Shown here piece after piece: positions 1 through 7,355 of a stretch of 38,719 bases of DNA (positions are counted from its first letter, which is position 1; each line of letters begins with the position of its first letter). The DNA is taken from positions 1 through 38,719 of the forward strand of contig JAKSPB010000029.1 in NCBI GenBank assembly GCA_024405215.1. The letters are read 5' to 3'. The translations under genes were made by a program, and so were the position numbers. The stretch is from Lentisphaeria bacterium. Lineage in GTDB: Bacteria; Verrucomicrobiota; Lentisphaeria; Oligosphaerales; Oligosphaeraceae. The notes under the pieces are model-generated. The model saw nothing but the letters and a program-made list of their open reading frames with translations. It made no database searches and was not told the DNA's origin.

Positions 1-26
1 TCACACCGCCTGAGTCCGTTCAGCCA

Positions 27-55
27 TTGCGGATTTTGAACTTCACGGATTCAGG
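27..55. repeat. Dispersed 29-bp repeat, copy 1
   Basis: The 29 bp starting ttgcggattttgaacttcac recur exactly at 7035-7063. In this copy a degenerate inverted partner (cctgagtccgt) lies just to the left, and the right half reads tcacggattcagg. The second copy sits beside a transposase remnant, so the repeat may be an IS end or a REP-like element. This origin is inference; the identity of the two copies is read directly. Confidence 0.8.
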
Positions 56-163
56 GTGAAGATAGTCCGCGAGAAATACAAGCCTCTCATCGACATCACT
101 TCCAAGGAGGTTCTCGCCGTCCATGTGGCCAATGCACGGAAGATGCGTCTTCAGGCACGGAAA

Positions 164-1057
164 CTATATCTGGCCAATGCCTGGGAGGTCTACAGCACGT
201 CGCCGGACAGAGTCAATCCCGCCACCGTCTCGGAGCAGCAGAACTTCAACTTGACGATACTCCTCCAATAACTTATCATCCGCAGGAAGCCATCCGTCAC
301 CGGTCCTTCCCTCCGTCCATTCGACCGTTCCCGTCGCCGTCAGAAGCGCATGGAAATAAACCTTCACGAAAGCGGCAGAAGACGGCGCGATTTCATGGCC
401 GCTTTGCGGCACTGCCATCCAAAGGATTCGATGCCCTAACGCATATCGTTTCTCAAAACTTTCGCGGCAGCGGAAGAAGCGTTCGTCCTCTTCGCCGCAG
501 ATGACGATGCCGGGAGGGAAATCTCCCTGCCGCGGCTCGTCCCACCATCCGACGCCGCAGACCGCCCACGCCGCCACCCGTTCGGGCGCCCACGCCTGGA
601 AGCGTGAGACAAAATGCCCGCCGCCGGAAAAACCGAAGCACCACAACGGCAGGCCGCCTCCGAACCGCTTGTCCAGCGCGTCCAGCAGAAGCGCCCCTGA
701 ACCGAATTGCGGATAGTAGTATCCGCGACCGCCTTTGGGATGCAATTCGTCCAATTCCGAAGCGAAGGCGATTTCCACCAACGCCAACTGATGCGCCTCT
801 GCAAACCGCTGCCATTCACGGTTATAGGCCAAATATCCCTCAGTGCTGTTGTAGCCGTTCGCCAGCACCAGAATTCCCTGCGGCTTCAGCCCCAAAGGAC
901 AATGCACATACAGCCCCGCCTCCGTCATCCACGGCGCAGGCTTCAGCCGTTTGTATTTGACGGGCATGGTCAATGACAGCCATCTGCTCGCCAGAAGCAG
1001 GAGCGTCCCCATCACAAGCAGGATGTTGCTGAGGCTGAAAAAGCGTCGCATCTTCAT
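164..1057 (-). CDS. Membrane-anchored alpha/beta hydrolase
   Basis: This 297-residue protein has an N-terminal hydrophobic segment (about residues 8-30), probably an uncleaved anchor, and then an alpha/beta-hydrolase domain. The nucleophile elbow G-F-S-G-G puts the serine at 144; D191 (in GEED) and H221 (in SGHE) are at the right spacing for the acid and histidine, so the enzyme looks catalytically intact. The fold resembles esterase/PHB-depolymerase-like hydrolases, but the substrate cannot be told. The ATG at 1057 is preceded by a strong AGGAGG about 5 nt away. It is the last gene of a five-gene cluster, 11 bp after the ligase-like gene. Past the TAG stop the same frame stays open for 47 codons (to a TGA at 20-22), so the C-terminus may have been longer before a nonsense change. 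Confidence 0.8.
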   Translation of the reverse strand: MKMRRFFSLSNILLVMGTLLLLASRWLSLTMPVKYKRLKPAPWMTEAGLYVHCPLGLKPQGILVLANGYNSTEGYLAYNREWQRFAEAHQLALVEIAFASELDELHPKGGRGYYYPQFGSGALLLDALDKRFGGGLPLWCFGFSGGGHFVSRFQAWAPERVAAWAVCGVGWWDEPRQGDFPPGIVICGEEDERFFRCRESFEKRYALGHRILWMAVPQSGHEIAPSSAAFVKVYFHALLTATGTVEWTEGRTGDGWLPADDKLLEEYRQVEVLLLRDGGGIDSVRRRAVDLPGIGQI

Positions 1058-1068
1058 CGCGGCCTCCT

Positions 1069-2529
1069 CTATTTCCGGCCCGCCTCTTCGGCGACGACCT
1101 TCAGGAACATCGTTTCGTCGCAGGGGAAAAAGCGCACGTCATCCTCCTGCCGTTCAGACCATTCCGATGCACTCCCATCGTCGGAGAAGAACATGGCGGG
1201 AATGTTCAGTTTCTGCGGCTGCGGCGCAAGTTCACGCACGGGATGGTGCATGTCAATCTGCCAGAATACCGCGCGAACATTACGCGGCGTTTCCTCCAGC
1301 GACTGAAGCGCCCCGCAGACGGCGTTCGCCGCGTTGAAGCCGTGCCCCACCACCACAACGCCGTCCGCCAAGCCGCCCGCCTCCGTCAGTTGCGCCTTCA
1401 GTGTTTCCAGACACTCCGTGCCGCCATCGCACGGAAACGCCTGCACGCGAACACCATGGGAGGCCAACGGCAGAAGTGCGCTCCGTGCGCATCCCTCCAC
1501 ATTGTCCGAAAAGAAAAGGACTTCCCGTAGTACCACCGTGCATTTTCGCGGCGTCAGGCAAATCCGCGACGGCAGTTCCTGTCCATCCACGGGAATTGGC
1601 GCGACCGTCCAAGGCGCCGTCTGTTCCGTCACAACGCCGATGGCGAAGAGCGTCACGCAGCCAAGCGCCGATACCGCGCAGGCCACAATCGCGTTTCGCA
1701 GAAGATGCGTCGGGCAATGGCGGCATTTTGCAATCACGAGCATCACGGCGAGAATAAGATTTAATGCAATAAAACACTCCACCAGAATCGGTTCAGAGCA
1801 ACACGTATTGAAGATTCCGCAGACCAGAAAGGCGACGGGGGCGCAGAGCATCCACAGCACGTCCATCCGTCCGCTCTTCCGCCAGATGTCGAAGACGCCC
1901 AAGAACAGCCACAGCATCACGGTGAAGATTGCTCCCGTCACGGGCAGACCGCGGCATACGGCGGTGGTGACGACATCGGAGATGAAGGCACGGTAGATCT
2001 CGTTCTTCTCCAGCGGTTGCAGCCAGACGGTGTAGCCGTGCGCAGGCGAGACGCAATCCGCCCCCAGCCCCGTCAGCCAATGGTGCGTGAGGACAATCGT
2101 TCCGCCGCGCCAGAGCGTCAGGCGGTTGGCGATGGAGAGGTCCTCTCGGGGCGACGCGATACTCCCCACGCGCTTTCCGCCACTGGGGACGCAAAGCACC
2201 AGCAGCAGAAACGCGACGGGAAGCCAAAAGTGCAGCACCCTTCGCCGCTCGCGCCACCAGCCGCAGATGGCCGCCGCCAGACTGACGCCACCGAAAGCCA
2301 CGTAACTTCCTCGTGAATAGGTCAGCGCCAACAGCACAACGGAAAGCGCGGCACAGCCACCGAAAAACAGCCCGACGGCGATCCCACACCAGTGACGCCG
2401 CCGCAAACAGAACGCCACCAACGCCAGAAAAACGAACGCAAATGCCGTATAAAGCGCCCCCTCGTAATTCGGATTGGCGAAGAAGAGCGCCAGGCGGAGA
2501 TTGCCGTCATAATAATACATTTGCGGCAA
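1069..2529 (-). CDS. O-antigen-ligase-like membrane protein with a C-terminal hydrolase-like domain
   Basis: The 486-residue product has about eight membrane segments in residues 10-300 and features of the Wzy_C/O-antigen ligase family: an F-A-N-P-N motif near residue 18, a Y-S-R-G-S motif after the next helices, and a later periplasmic loop containing NRLTLWRGG and TGLGADC. In the family the NPN motif normally lies mid-protein after several helices, so this one lacks the usual N-terminal half. Residues from about 315 form a soluble domain with alpha/beta-hydrolase character (VVVVGHGFNAANA), but the nucleophile position in G-H-G-F-N is glycine, so it is probably inactive. The TTG at 2529 is preferred because AGGA lies 7 nt upstream; an ATG at 2520 is the alternative. 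The start follows the pseudopilin stop by one codon in the same frame, implying translational coupling. Confidence 0.65.
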   Translation of the reverse strand: MPQMYYYDGNLRLALFFANPNYEGALYTAFAFVFLALVAFCLRRRHWCGIAVGLFFGGCAALSVVLLALTYSRGSYVAFGGVSLAAAICGWWRERRRVLHFWLPVAFLLLVLCVPSGGKRVGSIASPREDLSIANRLTLWRGGTIVLTHHWLTGLGADCVSPAHGYTVWLQPLEKNEIYRAFISDVVTTAVCRGLPVTGAIFTVMLWLFLGVFDIWRKSGRMDVLWMLCAPVAFLVCGIFNTCCSEPILVECFIALNLILAVMLVIAKCRHCPTHLLRNAIVACAVSALGCVTLFAIGVVTEQTAPWTVAPIPVDGQELPSRICLTPRKCTVVLREVLFFSDNVEGCARSALLPLASHGVRVQAFPCDGGTECLETLKAQLTEAGGLADGVVVVGHGFNAANAVCGALQSLEETPRNVRAVFWQIDMHHPVRELAPQPQKLNIPAMFFSDDGSASEWSERQEDDVRFFPCDETMFLKVVAEEAGRK

Positions 2530-2532
2530 ACG

Positions 2533-3342
2533 TCAGTCCTGCCCGTCGCCGCCGAGTTGCATGGCGAATTTCGCGGTGTCGCCGTCGCCGGAGTTCGCCA
2601 AATCGCAGAGGTCGTTCCACGTGGCGGTACCCACGTGGCCGTCGGCGAAGGAGATGTTGCAGAAGCCATTGTGGCGGCAGTACTGCGCCTCCACCTCCTG
2701 AATGTCGCAGGAGCCTTCGCGGTTGATCATATACCAGACGATCCAGCTGCCGCCGTTTCCCGCGCAGTTGCAGCGATCCATCATCAGCATCAGTTGCGAG
2801 GGGGTCGGTGCCTTCGTGATACGTGTCCAGCCAGATTTCACGCCCAGGGAACCATATTCGGAAATCACTTGGTTGTTGTATCCCACACAGCCGTTGTATT
2901 GGTAACCAGTCTTGGGACGGCGTTTGGGCGCCACGTCGTTGCTGCGCGTGCTGTTCCAGCCCATCCACGTATACTCCCACGCCTCTTCGCCATCGAAATC
3001 AGGGCATTGCCAGATCTTCCAGTACTCCTCGCCCTTCTCCGTGATTTCGTCTGGAGTCAGAAGCCGCCCTTCCGTGTTGCAGACAGGATTGAAGCAGTAG
3101 AAGTAGAAGTTGTCGTTCACGGAAATGCCTTCGGCCTTGCCCCATTTGGATGCATGGAAATAGTCCTTGTAGTCGTTGTTGTAGAGGATGCTTCCCATTC
3201 CAAGTTGCTTCAGGTTGCTCATACAACTGATCTCCACCGCCTTCCCACGTGCCTTCATCAGTGCAGGCAGCAACATTGCCGCCAGAATGGAAATGACGCC
3301 GATGACCGTCAAAAGTTCAATCAAAGTGAAAAATTTTCTCAT
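2533..3342 (-). CDS. H-X9-DG pseudopilin (type II secretion/type IV pilin-like)
   Basis: The 269-residue protein starts MRKFFTLIELL and continues with a hydrophobic helix ending ...AAMLLPALMKAR, the classical N-methylation segment with Glu at +5 if cleavage follows F4. The residue before the cleavage site is Phe instead of the usual Gly, as is frequent in Lentisphaerota and Planctomycetes. Near the C-terminus, H-N-G-F-C-N-I-S-F-A-D-G matches the H-X9-DG motif of this pseudopilin family. Such genes occur in many copies in PVC genomes and their role is largely unknown; they are presumed minor pilins of a T2SS-like apparatus. The ATG at 3342 has AAGGAG 5-6 nt upstream. An upstream in-frame ATG at 3399 adds a tail without pilin features and is rejected. 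Confidence 0.88.
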   Translation of the reverse strand: MRKFFTLIELLTVIGVISILAAMLLPALMKARGKAVEISCMSNLKQLGMGSILYNNDYKDYFHASKWGKAEGISVNDNFYFYCFNPVCNTEGRLLTPDEITEKGEEYWKIWQCPDFDGEEAWEYTWMGWNSTRSNDVAPKRRPKTGYQYNGCVGYNNQVISEYGSLGVKSGWTRITKAPTPSQLMLMMDRCNCAGNGGSWIVWYMINREGSCDIQEVEAQYCRHNGFCNISFADGHVGTATWNDLCDLANSGDGDTAKFAMQLGGDGQD

Positions 3343-3416
3343 GGTTCTCCTTATGAATTTTAACCCTTCATACTCATTCAACTCATCGCCCCATCCCAAC
3401 CACCAGACACTAACAA

Positions 3417-4949
3417 CTAATTTCCATCCCCTACAGCCTCAAAGAATTCCAGCCATTGCACCTCCCTGTTGGGATCAGCGGCGAGAACCGTCGTGGGAAG
3501 GGAAGCGTTTTCAACGCTTTGCACAGCCTCCGTGACGAAACTGCGGACAATTGCGCCATTCAGGCGACCATCGGAAGAGAGTGGCGGCATCGCCACAGAC
3601 GGCAGAAATTCAGGCTGGAAGAGAAATACGCCGGAGAGTTCCGTCGATGGCACACGTGACGCCAGTTGCAACGCCGCGCTGGCCGCATCGTTGTTCCCTA
3701 GAATTGCCAGCGGCAACGCCGACAGATTTGGGTCTCGTCGAATGGCCGCCAGCGCAGCCGCGCCGTCTGTGCAGGCCTGCTCGTGATGGTCGTCGCAGAT
3801 GACCACATAGACCGCGTAGTTTTTTTGGCAGAGTGCGTGAACACCGTCCTGCAAAAACGGCTCGCCGATGTCCGTGTAGAAGAGAATCGCGGCCTTTTCA
3901 GGATGCGAGACGGGTTCCGTCGCCGCCACGAAGCCGTTCCTCTGTTGTGTTAGCACGGCGGCGTTCAGCCTGTGTGGAAGCCTCTCCCACAGGCGCAGGA
4001 ACTCCTCCGACGGAAGTTTCGCGACATGCCCGTCGGGCATCGTGTATTCGCAGGGCCATTCGGACGGCGGCGATACCTTGCCTGTCACACTGTCCGCCAG
4101 TGCCATCGCCCCGCGGAGAAAGGACTGCTTCAACTGCGCCGTCAGTTGCGAGGGCGTGTGGTGGTTCAGCGACTTCGCGCCCGCGTTCGGCGGAATCTCC
4201 GTCCACAGAACTTCCCGCCCGTTCTCCACGCTCTCCGCGTAAAGCCTGTGACTGGACGACGCACCGTAGCATCCCCAGTTGTTGAGGAAGAAAACCGCCG
4301 CATCACTTTCAGGCAGCGCCCTGTAGGTGGTTCCGCCGCTCCACGCAGCCGCCGCGATGTAGTCGGGATGCGACACCAGCAGATGCTCCGCCAGGCTGCC
4401 GCCAGCGGATTCACCCGCTACCAGCAACGCCTTCGGCGCCAGACCGTACCGGACCTCCAACGCCGCTTTGACAGCGAAGACCACGTCGTGCCAGCCGCTT
4501 TCCGGATAAATATAATAGGATTCCGGCACGCCATCCTTCTTTCCACCGCCTTCAACCGTGAACGTGAAGACCGTCCAGCCGCACTGCCGCGCATAGTCCA
4601 GTGCCCAGGCGTGAAGTCCCCCTTCGCGGATGGAGCGCTCCTCCCCCAAATAGGGTGCCCAGAAAAGCATCGTCGAGGCGCTCTCCAGCGGCTGCCCCGT
4701 CCGCGCCTGGCACGGAATCACGAAATGCACGTCTATGATGTGGTTCTGCGGCAGATTGATACGCATCCGCCCCTTGCCGTAGAGCAACGCGCCGTCCGCC
4801 TTCGCTTCTGTTCGCACATCCCGCAACGTGAAATCCTGCCGCACATAGAAATGCCACCAGCCGAACCAGCCCGCCAACAACAGAAGAGCGATGCCAGAAA
4901 GGATGCAAAAAAACAAATGGCGATTCTTTCTCTGGCATTTCCCCTTCAT
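3417..4949 (-). CDS. Membrane-anchored alpha/beta hydrolase with two hydrolase-like halves
   Basis: The product is 510 residues from the ATG at 4949; an in-frame start at 5084 would overlap the upstream gene and add a charged tail without a signal. A basic N-terminus and one membrane helix (about residues 11-33) are followed by an extracytoplasmic esterase/lipase-type domain with G-E-S-A-G-G (Ser181). A second stretch from about residue 365 again has an alpha/beta pattern, but its elbow equivalent reads L-G-N-N-D-A without serine, so this half looks non-catalytic. The substrate is unknown. It lies 44 bp after the LolA-like gene and 75 bp before the pseudopilin. A decayed piece of a paralogue survives at 6571-6657. 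Confidence 0.7.
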   Translation of the reverse strand: MKGKCQRKNRHLFFCILSGIALLLLAGWFGWWHFYVRQDFTLRDVRTEAKADGALLYGKGRMRINLPQNHIIDVHFVIPCQARTGQPLESASTMLFWAPYLGEERSIREGGLHAWALDYARQCGWTVFTFTVEGGGKKDGVPESYYIYPESGWHDVVFAVKAALEVRYGLAPKALLVAGESAGGSLAEHLLVSHPDYIAAAAWSGGTTYRALPESDAAVFFLNNWGCYGASSSHRLYAESVENGREVLWTEIPPNAGAKSLNHHTPSQLTAQLKQSFLRGAMALADSVTGKVSPPSEWPCEYTMPDGHVAKLPSEEFLRLWERLPHRLNAAVLTQQRNGFVAATEPVSHPEKAAILFYTDIGEPFLQDGVHALCQKNYAVYVVICDDHHEQACTDGAAALAAIRRDPNLSALPLAILGNNDAASAALQLASRVPSTELSGVFLFQPEFLPSVAMPPLSSDGRLNGAIVRSFVTEAVQSVENASLPTTVLAADPNREVQWLEFFEAVGDGN

Positions 4950-4993
4950 CTTGTCATTTTTCCTGTCAAGGTCGCGTCTTTCCTCTTCTAAAA

Positions 4994-5872
4994 CTATTCT
5001 TCCCCTTTCTTCCGTCGAATTTTCAGAATTCCCACGGTAACAAAGCAGATTATACCAATGGAACTTCCGAGAAGCACAACGCATTGCGTCAGAAAACGCA
5101 TCGGATTCTGACGAATGCGTGTTAGAAGATTTGGTTTCACATTTGTTTTTTGAACACTGTCAATTTTCGCTGCAATCGTCTTGAAAATCCCTTCCCTTAT
5201 TTTTTCAAAATCACGATAATCGCTTGCGAATTTCAAATCCATATCCAACGGGAGTTGGAAAAAGTCTTTTCCAAACGAAGCATTAAAAGAAAAGTCTTTA
5301 TTGGCGTAAGTGCTCAACAGGCGTCCTTGGGGGTCAAGCATTTTATTCCCCAAAATCACATGCGAACTCTGGGAAACTGTGTAATCGTCAAAATACGTTT
5401 TGCCATTCTTCGCCTGGAACTCCTGACGAATCACCCAGCACTTCTGTCCATCCACCACTGTCTCCCGCCCGGAGAATACAGCGCCATCGTGAATCACCGA
5501 AGCGGGAATCGTCTCGTTCATGCGAACGGCGTATTTTCTCTCCTTGGTAAAATAAACCTGCGTCATTCCTTCGTCCGTGTAAAATGTATTAACAACATAT
5601 TCTCCTTTTTCCAAGATACTTACATCTCTGACTTTTTCAACAAAAGAACATTCCTCTCTTCGCTGTTTCACCGTTCCATCCGCCTCCCGCATTTGCGAAA
5701 CCCTCTCCTTCGTTCTTCCCTTCTCGCCAATAATGTGCAGATAAGACATCGTCTGCGTCATCATCACTTTAAACGCAGTCTCCAGATGCTCACGAAAATC
5801 CTCTGCGGCATAATTCATCACAAGGAGAATGCACAAAAGAGAACTTGTGACCTTAACCTTTGTCAAGTTCAT
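4994..5872 (-). CDS. Secreted LolA-like protein with C-terminal membrane anchor
   Basis: The 292-residue product begins with a likely signal sequence (about residues 8-22, LCILLVMNYAA). The central 60-220 region is rich in short beta-strands and resembles the LolA/outer-membrane lipoprotein-sorting fold: it has a WVIRQEF strand and reads FDDYTVSQ, then ILGNKM, then LLSTY. This match is weak and by pattern only. A membrane helix near residues 262-284 followed by KIRRKKGEE would anchor it in the inner membrane with a basic cytoplasmic tail. The ATG at 5872 was chosen over 5941 because it places the signal sequence at the N-terminus and has AGGA upstream. It is the first gene of the five-gene cluster. 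The sequence is more AT-rich than its neighbours. No specific function is known. Confidence 0.6.
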   Translation of the reverse strand: MNLTKVKVTSSLLCILLVMNYAAEDFREHLETAFKVMMTQTMSYLHIIGEKGRTKERVSQMREADGTVKQRREECSFVEKVRDVSILEKGEYVVNTFYTDEGMTQVYFTKERKYAVRMNETIPASVIHDGAVFSGRETVVDGQKCWVIRQEFQAKNGKTYFDDYTVSQSSHVILGNKMLDPQGRLLSTYANKDFSFNASFGKDFFQLPLDMDLKFASDYRDFEKIREGIFKTIAAKIDSVQKTNVKPNLLTRIRQNPMRFLTQCVVLLGSSIGIICFVTVGILKIRRKKGEE

Positions 5873-5906
5873 AAAAGAAGTCCTAATGAAACATGAAACA
5901 TTATTC

Positions 5907-5934
5907 TGAATATACTCTAATATATATTTGTCAA
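5907..5934 (-). promoter_or_regulatory. Candidate sigma-70-like promoter for the five-gene cluster
   Basis: On the minus strand a perfect TTGACA (5929-5934) is followed after 16 bp by TATTCA (5907-5912). The predicted start would lie about 28 nt before the ATG at 5872. The -35 box is strong and the -10 box is poor, and the surrounding sequence is AT-rich, so chance occurrence is possible. Confidence 0.35.
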
Positions 5935-5941
5935 AATACAT

Positions 5942-6570
5942 ACTAGCATATATCCAAGTTAAAAAAGAAAAACTATTTCTAGTGTGAAAAAAAGCAAAAA
6001 GGATTTCTGGGTATGCGCTTTTTGGCTCTCAAATCACATTTAATTACATCAAGAGGATTTTTGATGTTTCTTTATTTAGATTTTGAAAGAAAAACAAACC
6101 ATTAAGTGCATACCATAATTAATTAAATGTTCCGTTTTTTTTACAAAGAGCAATTATTGTTCAGCCATACAAACACTTGTACAATCACGGAATGTACTAC
6201 TATTATCAGAACGGCAATCCGACAATTTCTGGGGATCCGGAGTTACTGTCCCGTTAAAAATTCAGTGACCAAGAAATCTTGCGTTTGCATGGTTCTCTGC
6301 TAGGTAAATTTTTTTGATGATCGCGTGTTTTTGGACTTTTAGGTCACAAATCAATCTCAAATCGGTGCGCCTTGCTTTCTGAATTTAACAAGTTAATTTT
6401 TAACAAGTTAAAGTGTTATATTTTAAATTTAAACGGAACAGCAGTGGGGGCGGTATAAAACAACTGCGTTTTTCTTTAACTTAATGCAAAATACTCCTTT
6501 GTCAAATTTTCCGGACAGAAATTTACGAACTTTTGTCATTTTTTTACTTTACAACATCATTACATATTTA
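5942..6570. other. AT-rich non-coding stretch
   Basis: I see no convincing gene here. The base composition is far more AT-rich than the rest of the window. A 13-bp direct repeat (tttaacaagttaa) occurs at 6384-6396 and 6399-6411, and a 10-bp inverted pair, tgttccgttt at 6128-6137 and aaacggaaca at 6431-6440, encloses about 300 bp. These may be remnants of a small mobile element or chance. The adjacent fragments of a hydrolase and a transposase suggest a scar of past insertion and decay. Confidence 0.6.
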
Positions 6571-6657
6571 TTACAAAATTGTTATGACATTACAACGCAC
6601 CATGTTTTCTACAATCTGCAACCTCCGCCCCTTGTCGTAGAGTAACGCTCCGTCCGC
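6571..6657 (-). pseudogene. Remnant of a paralogue of the 3417-4949 hydrolase
   Basis: Read on the minus strand, this stretch encodes ADGALLYDKGRRLQIVENM and ten further codons before a TAA. It aligns without gaps to residues 51-79 of the neighbouring hydrolase (ADGALLYGKGRMRINLPQN and on), with high DNA similarity over about 33 bp (compare 4771-4803) and then fading similarity. There is no start codon, and sequence beyond both ends does not match. It is best read as the residue of a duplicated or recombined hydrolase gene. Confidence 0.6.
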
Positions 6658-6755
6658 AGTCCGGCGTGTCTGCGACGAGCTTGGGAGCAACCAGATCTTC
6701 GCAAGCTACGGCCGCCAAGGGAAATGCCGACACGGCGAGGAGGATGCGGACGACA

Positions 6756-6924
6756 AAGAAGAATCTCATCTACTCGAACGATTTCCAGACATTCAATGAA
6801 CTTGACACGGTGCTTAAGGCATTGATGAAGCGCTACAACGAGGAGTTCCTGCATTCACCATTTGGATATGAAAGTTCGCTCGAATACGAGAACTGGTTCT
6901 ACCATGCGACAAGAAGGCCTCTCA
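6756..6924 (+). pseudogene. Transposase C-terminal remnant (rve/DDE type)
   Basis: The frame contains FNELDTVLKALMKRYNEEF and then LHSPFGYESSLEYE. It matches the pattern of the C-terminal end of IS3/IS481-type integrase-core transposases, in which a tyrosine-asparagine stretch is followed by H-S-x-L/F-G-Y-x-S-P/S-x-E-Y. The catalytic D-D-E residues and the rest of the protein are absent, and the open frame runs upstream into unrelated sequence, so this is a fragment. It stops just before the palindromic repeat at 7007-7034. The family assignment is by motif only. Confidence 0.55.
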
Positions 6925-7006
6925 TTTGGCGCCATAAAATTTTTTTGGAGTTTTTTGGCCGGTTAACGTATTGGCCTCACTTGAAAAGAGGACCAATACA
7001 CGTGCT

Positions 7007-7063
7007 CCTGAATCCGTGAAATCACGGATTCAGGTTGCGGATTTTGAACTTCACGGATTCAGG
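7007..7063. repeat. Palindrome plus dispersed repeat, copy 2
   Basis: The 13-mer cctgaatccgtga (7007-7019) is followed 2 bp later by its exact reverse complement (7022-7034). A 16-bp spacer follows, then a third copy of the 13-mer in the second orientation (7051-7063). Positions 7035-7063 are identical to 27-55. The transposase remnant ends directly at the palindrome, which fits an IS end or a REP-like hairpin. Confidence 0.8.
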
Positions 7064-7290
7064 TTATTACGCAAAATACTTTTTCGTAATACTCGCATTC
7101 TTTATATCCCGCGCTTTCGCGCCTTCCCCTACGGTCATGCTTCACGCGTCTTGCACCGCGTGCTTTGGATATTTACCGCAACCACCATGCGGGTCGCTGG
7201 CTCTTTTGACTTTCCCCAGTGCAATAAATCAAACTTGTCCAGCGCAATAAGGCGTCATGGGACTGTTGCGCAATTCATAAATTCAATCAT
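7064..7290. other. Intergenic, no recognisable gene
   Basis: A 71-codon open frame crosses this region on the plus strand (from 7035), but it has no ribosome-binding site, no domain pattern and a composition unlike the neighbouring genes. I see only intergenic sequence downstream of the kinase terminator. Confidence 0.5.
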
Positions 7291-7318
7291 GAAAAATGCG
7301 CCTCGCTCCGCTCGAGGC
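7291..7318 (-). terminator. Rho-independent terminator after the kinase gene
   Basis: On the minus strand GCCTCG pairs with CGAGGC across a 7-nt loop, and a T-run (ATTTTTC) follows after 2-3 nt. It lies 38 nt past the kinase stop and would close the long Tad transcription unit. The stem is only 6 bp, so strength is moderate. Confidence 0.6.
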
Positions 7319-7355
7319 TTTTGCAAAAGTTTTCTGGAGAAACGGCATCGTAATG

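Noticed and set aside
56-271. 71-codon plus-strand frame at the left edge
   Set aside because: It overlaps the hydrolase C-terminus, starts with GTG without a ribosome site, and the minus-strand frame explains the region better.
7035-7250. 71-codon plus-strand frame after the palindrome
   Set aside because: It starts inside the repeat, lacks a ribosome site and shows no recognisable domain.
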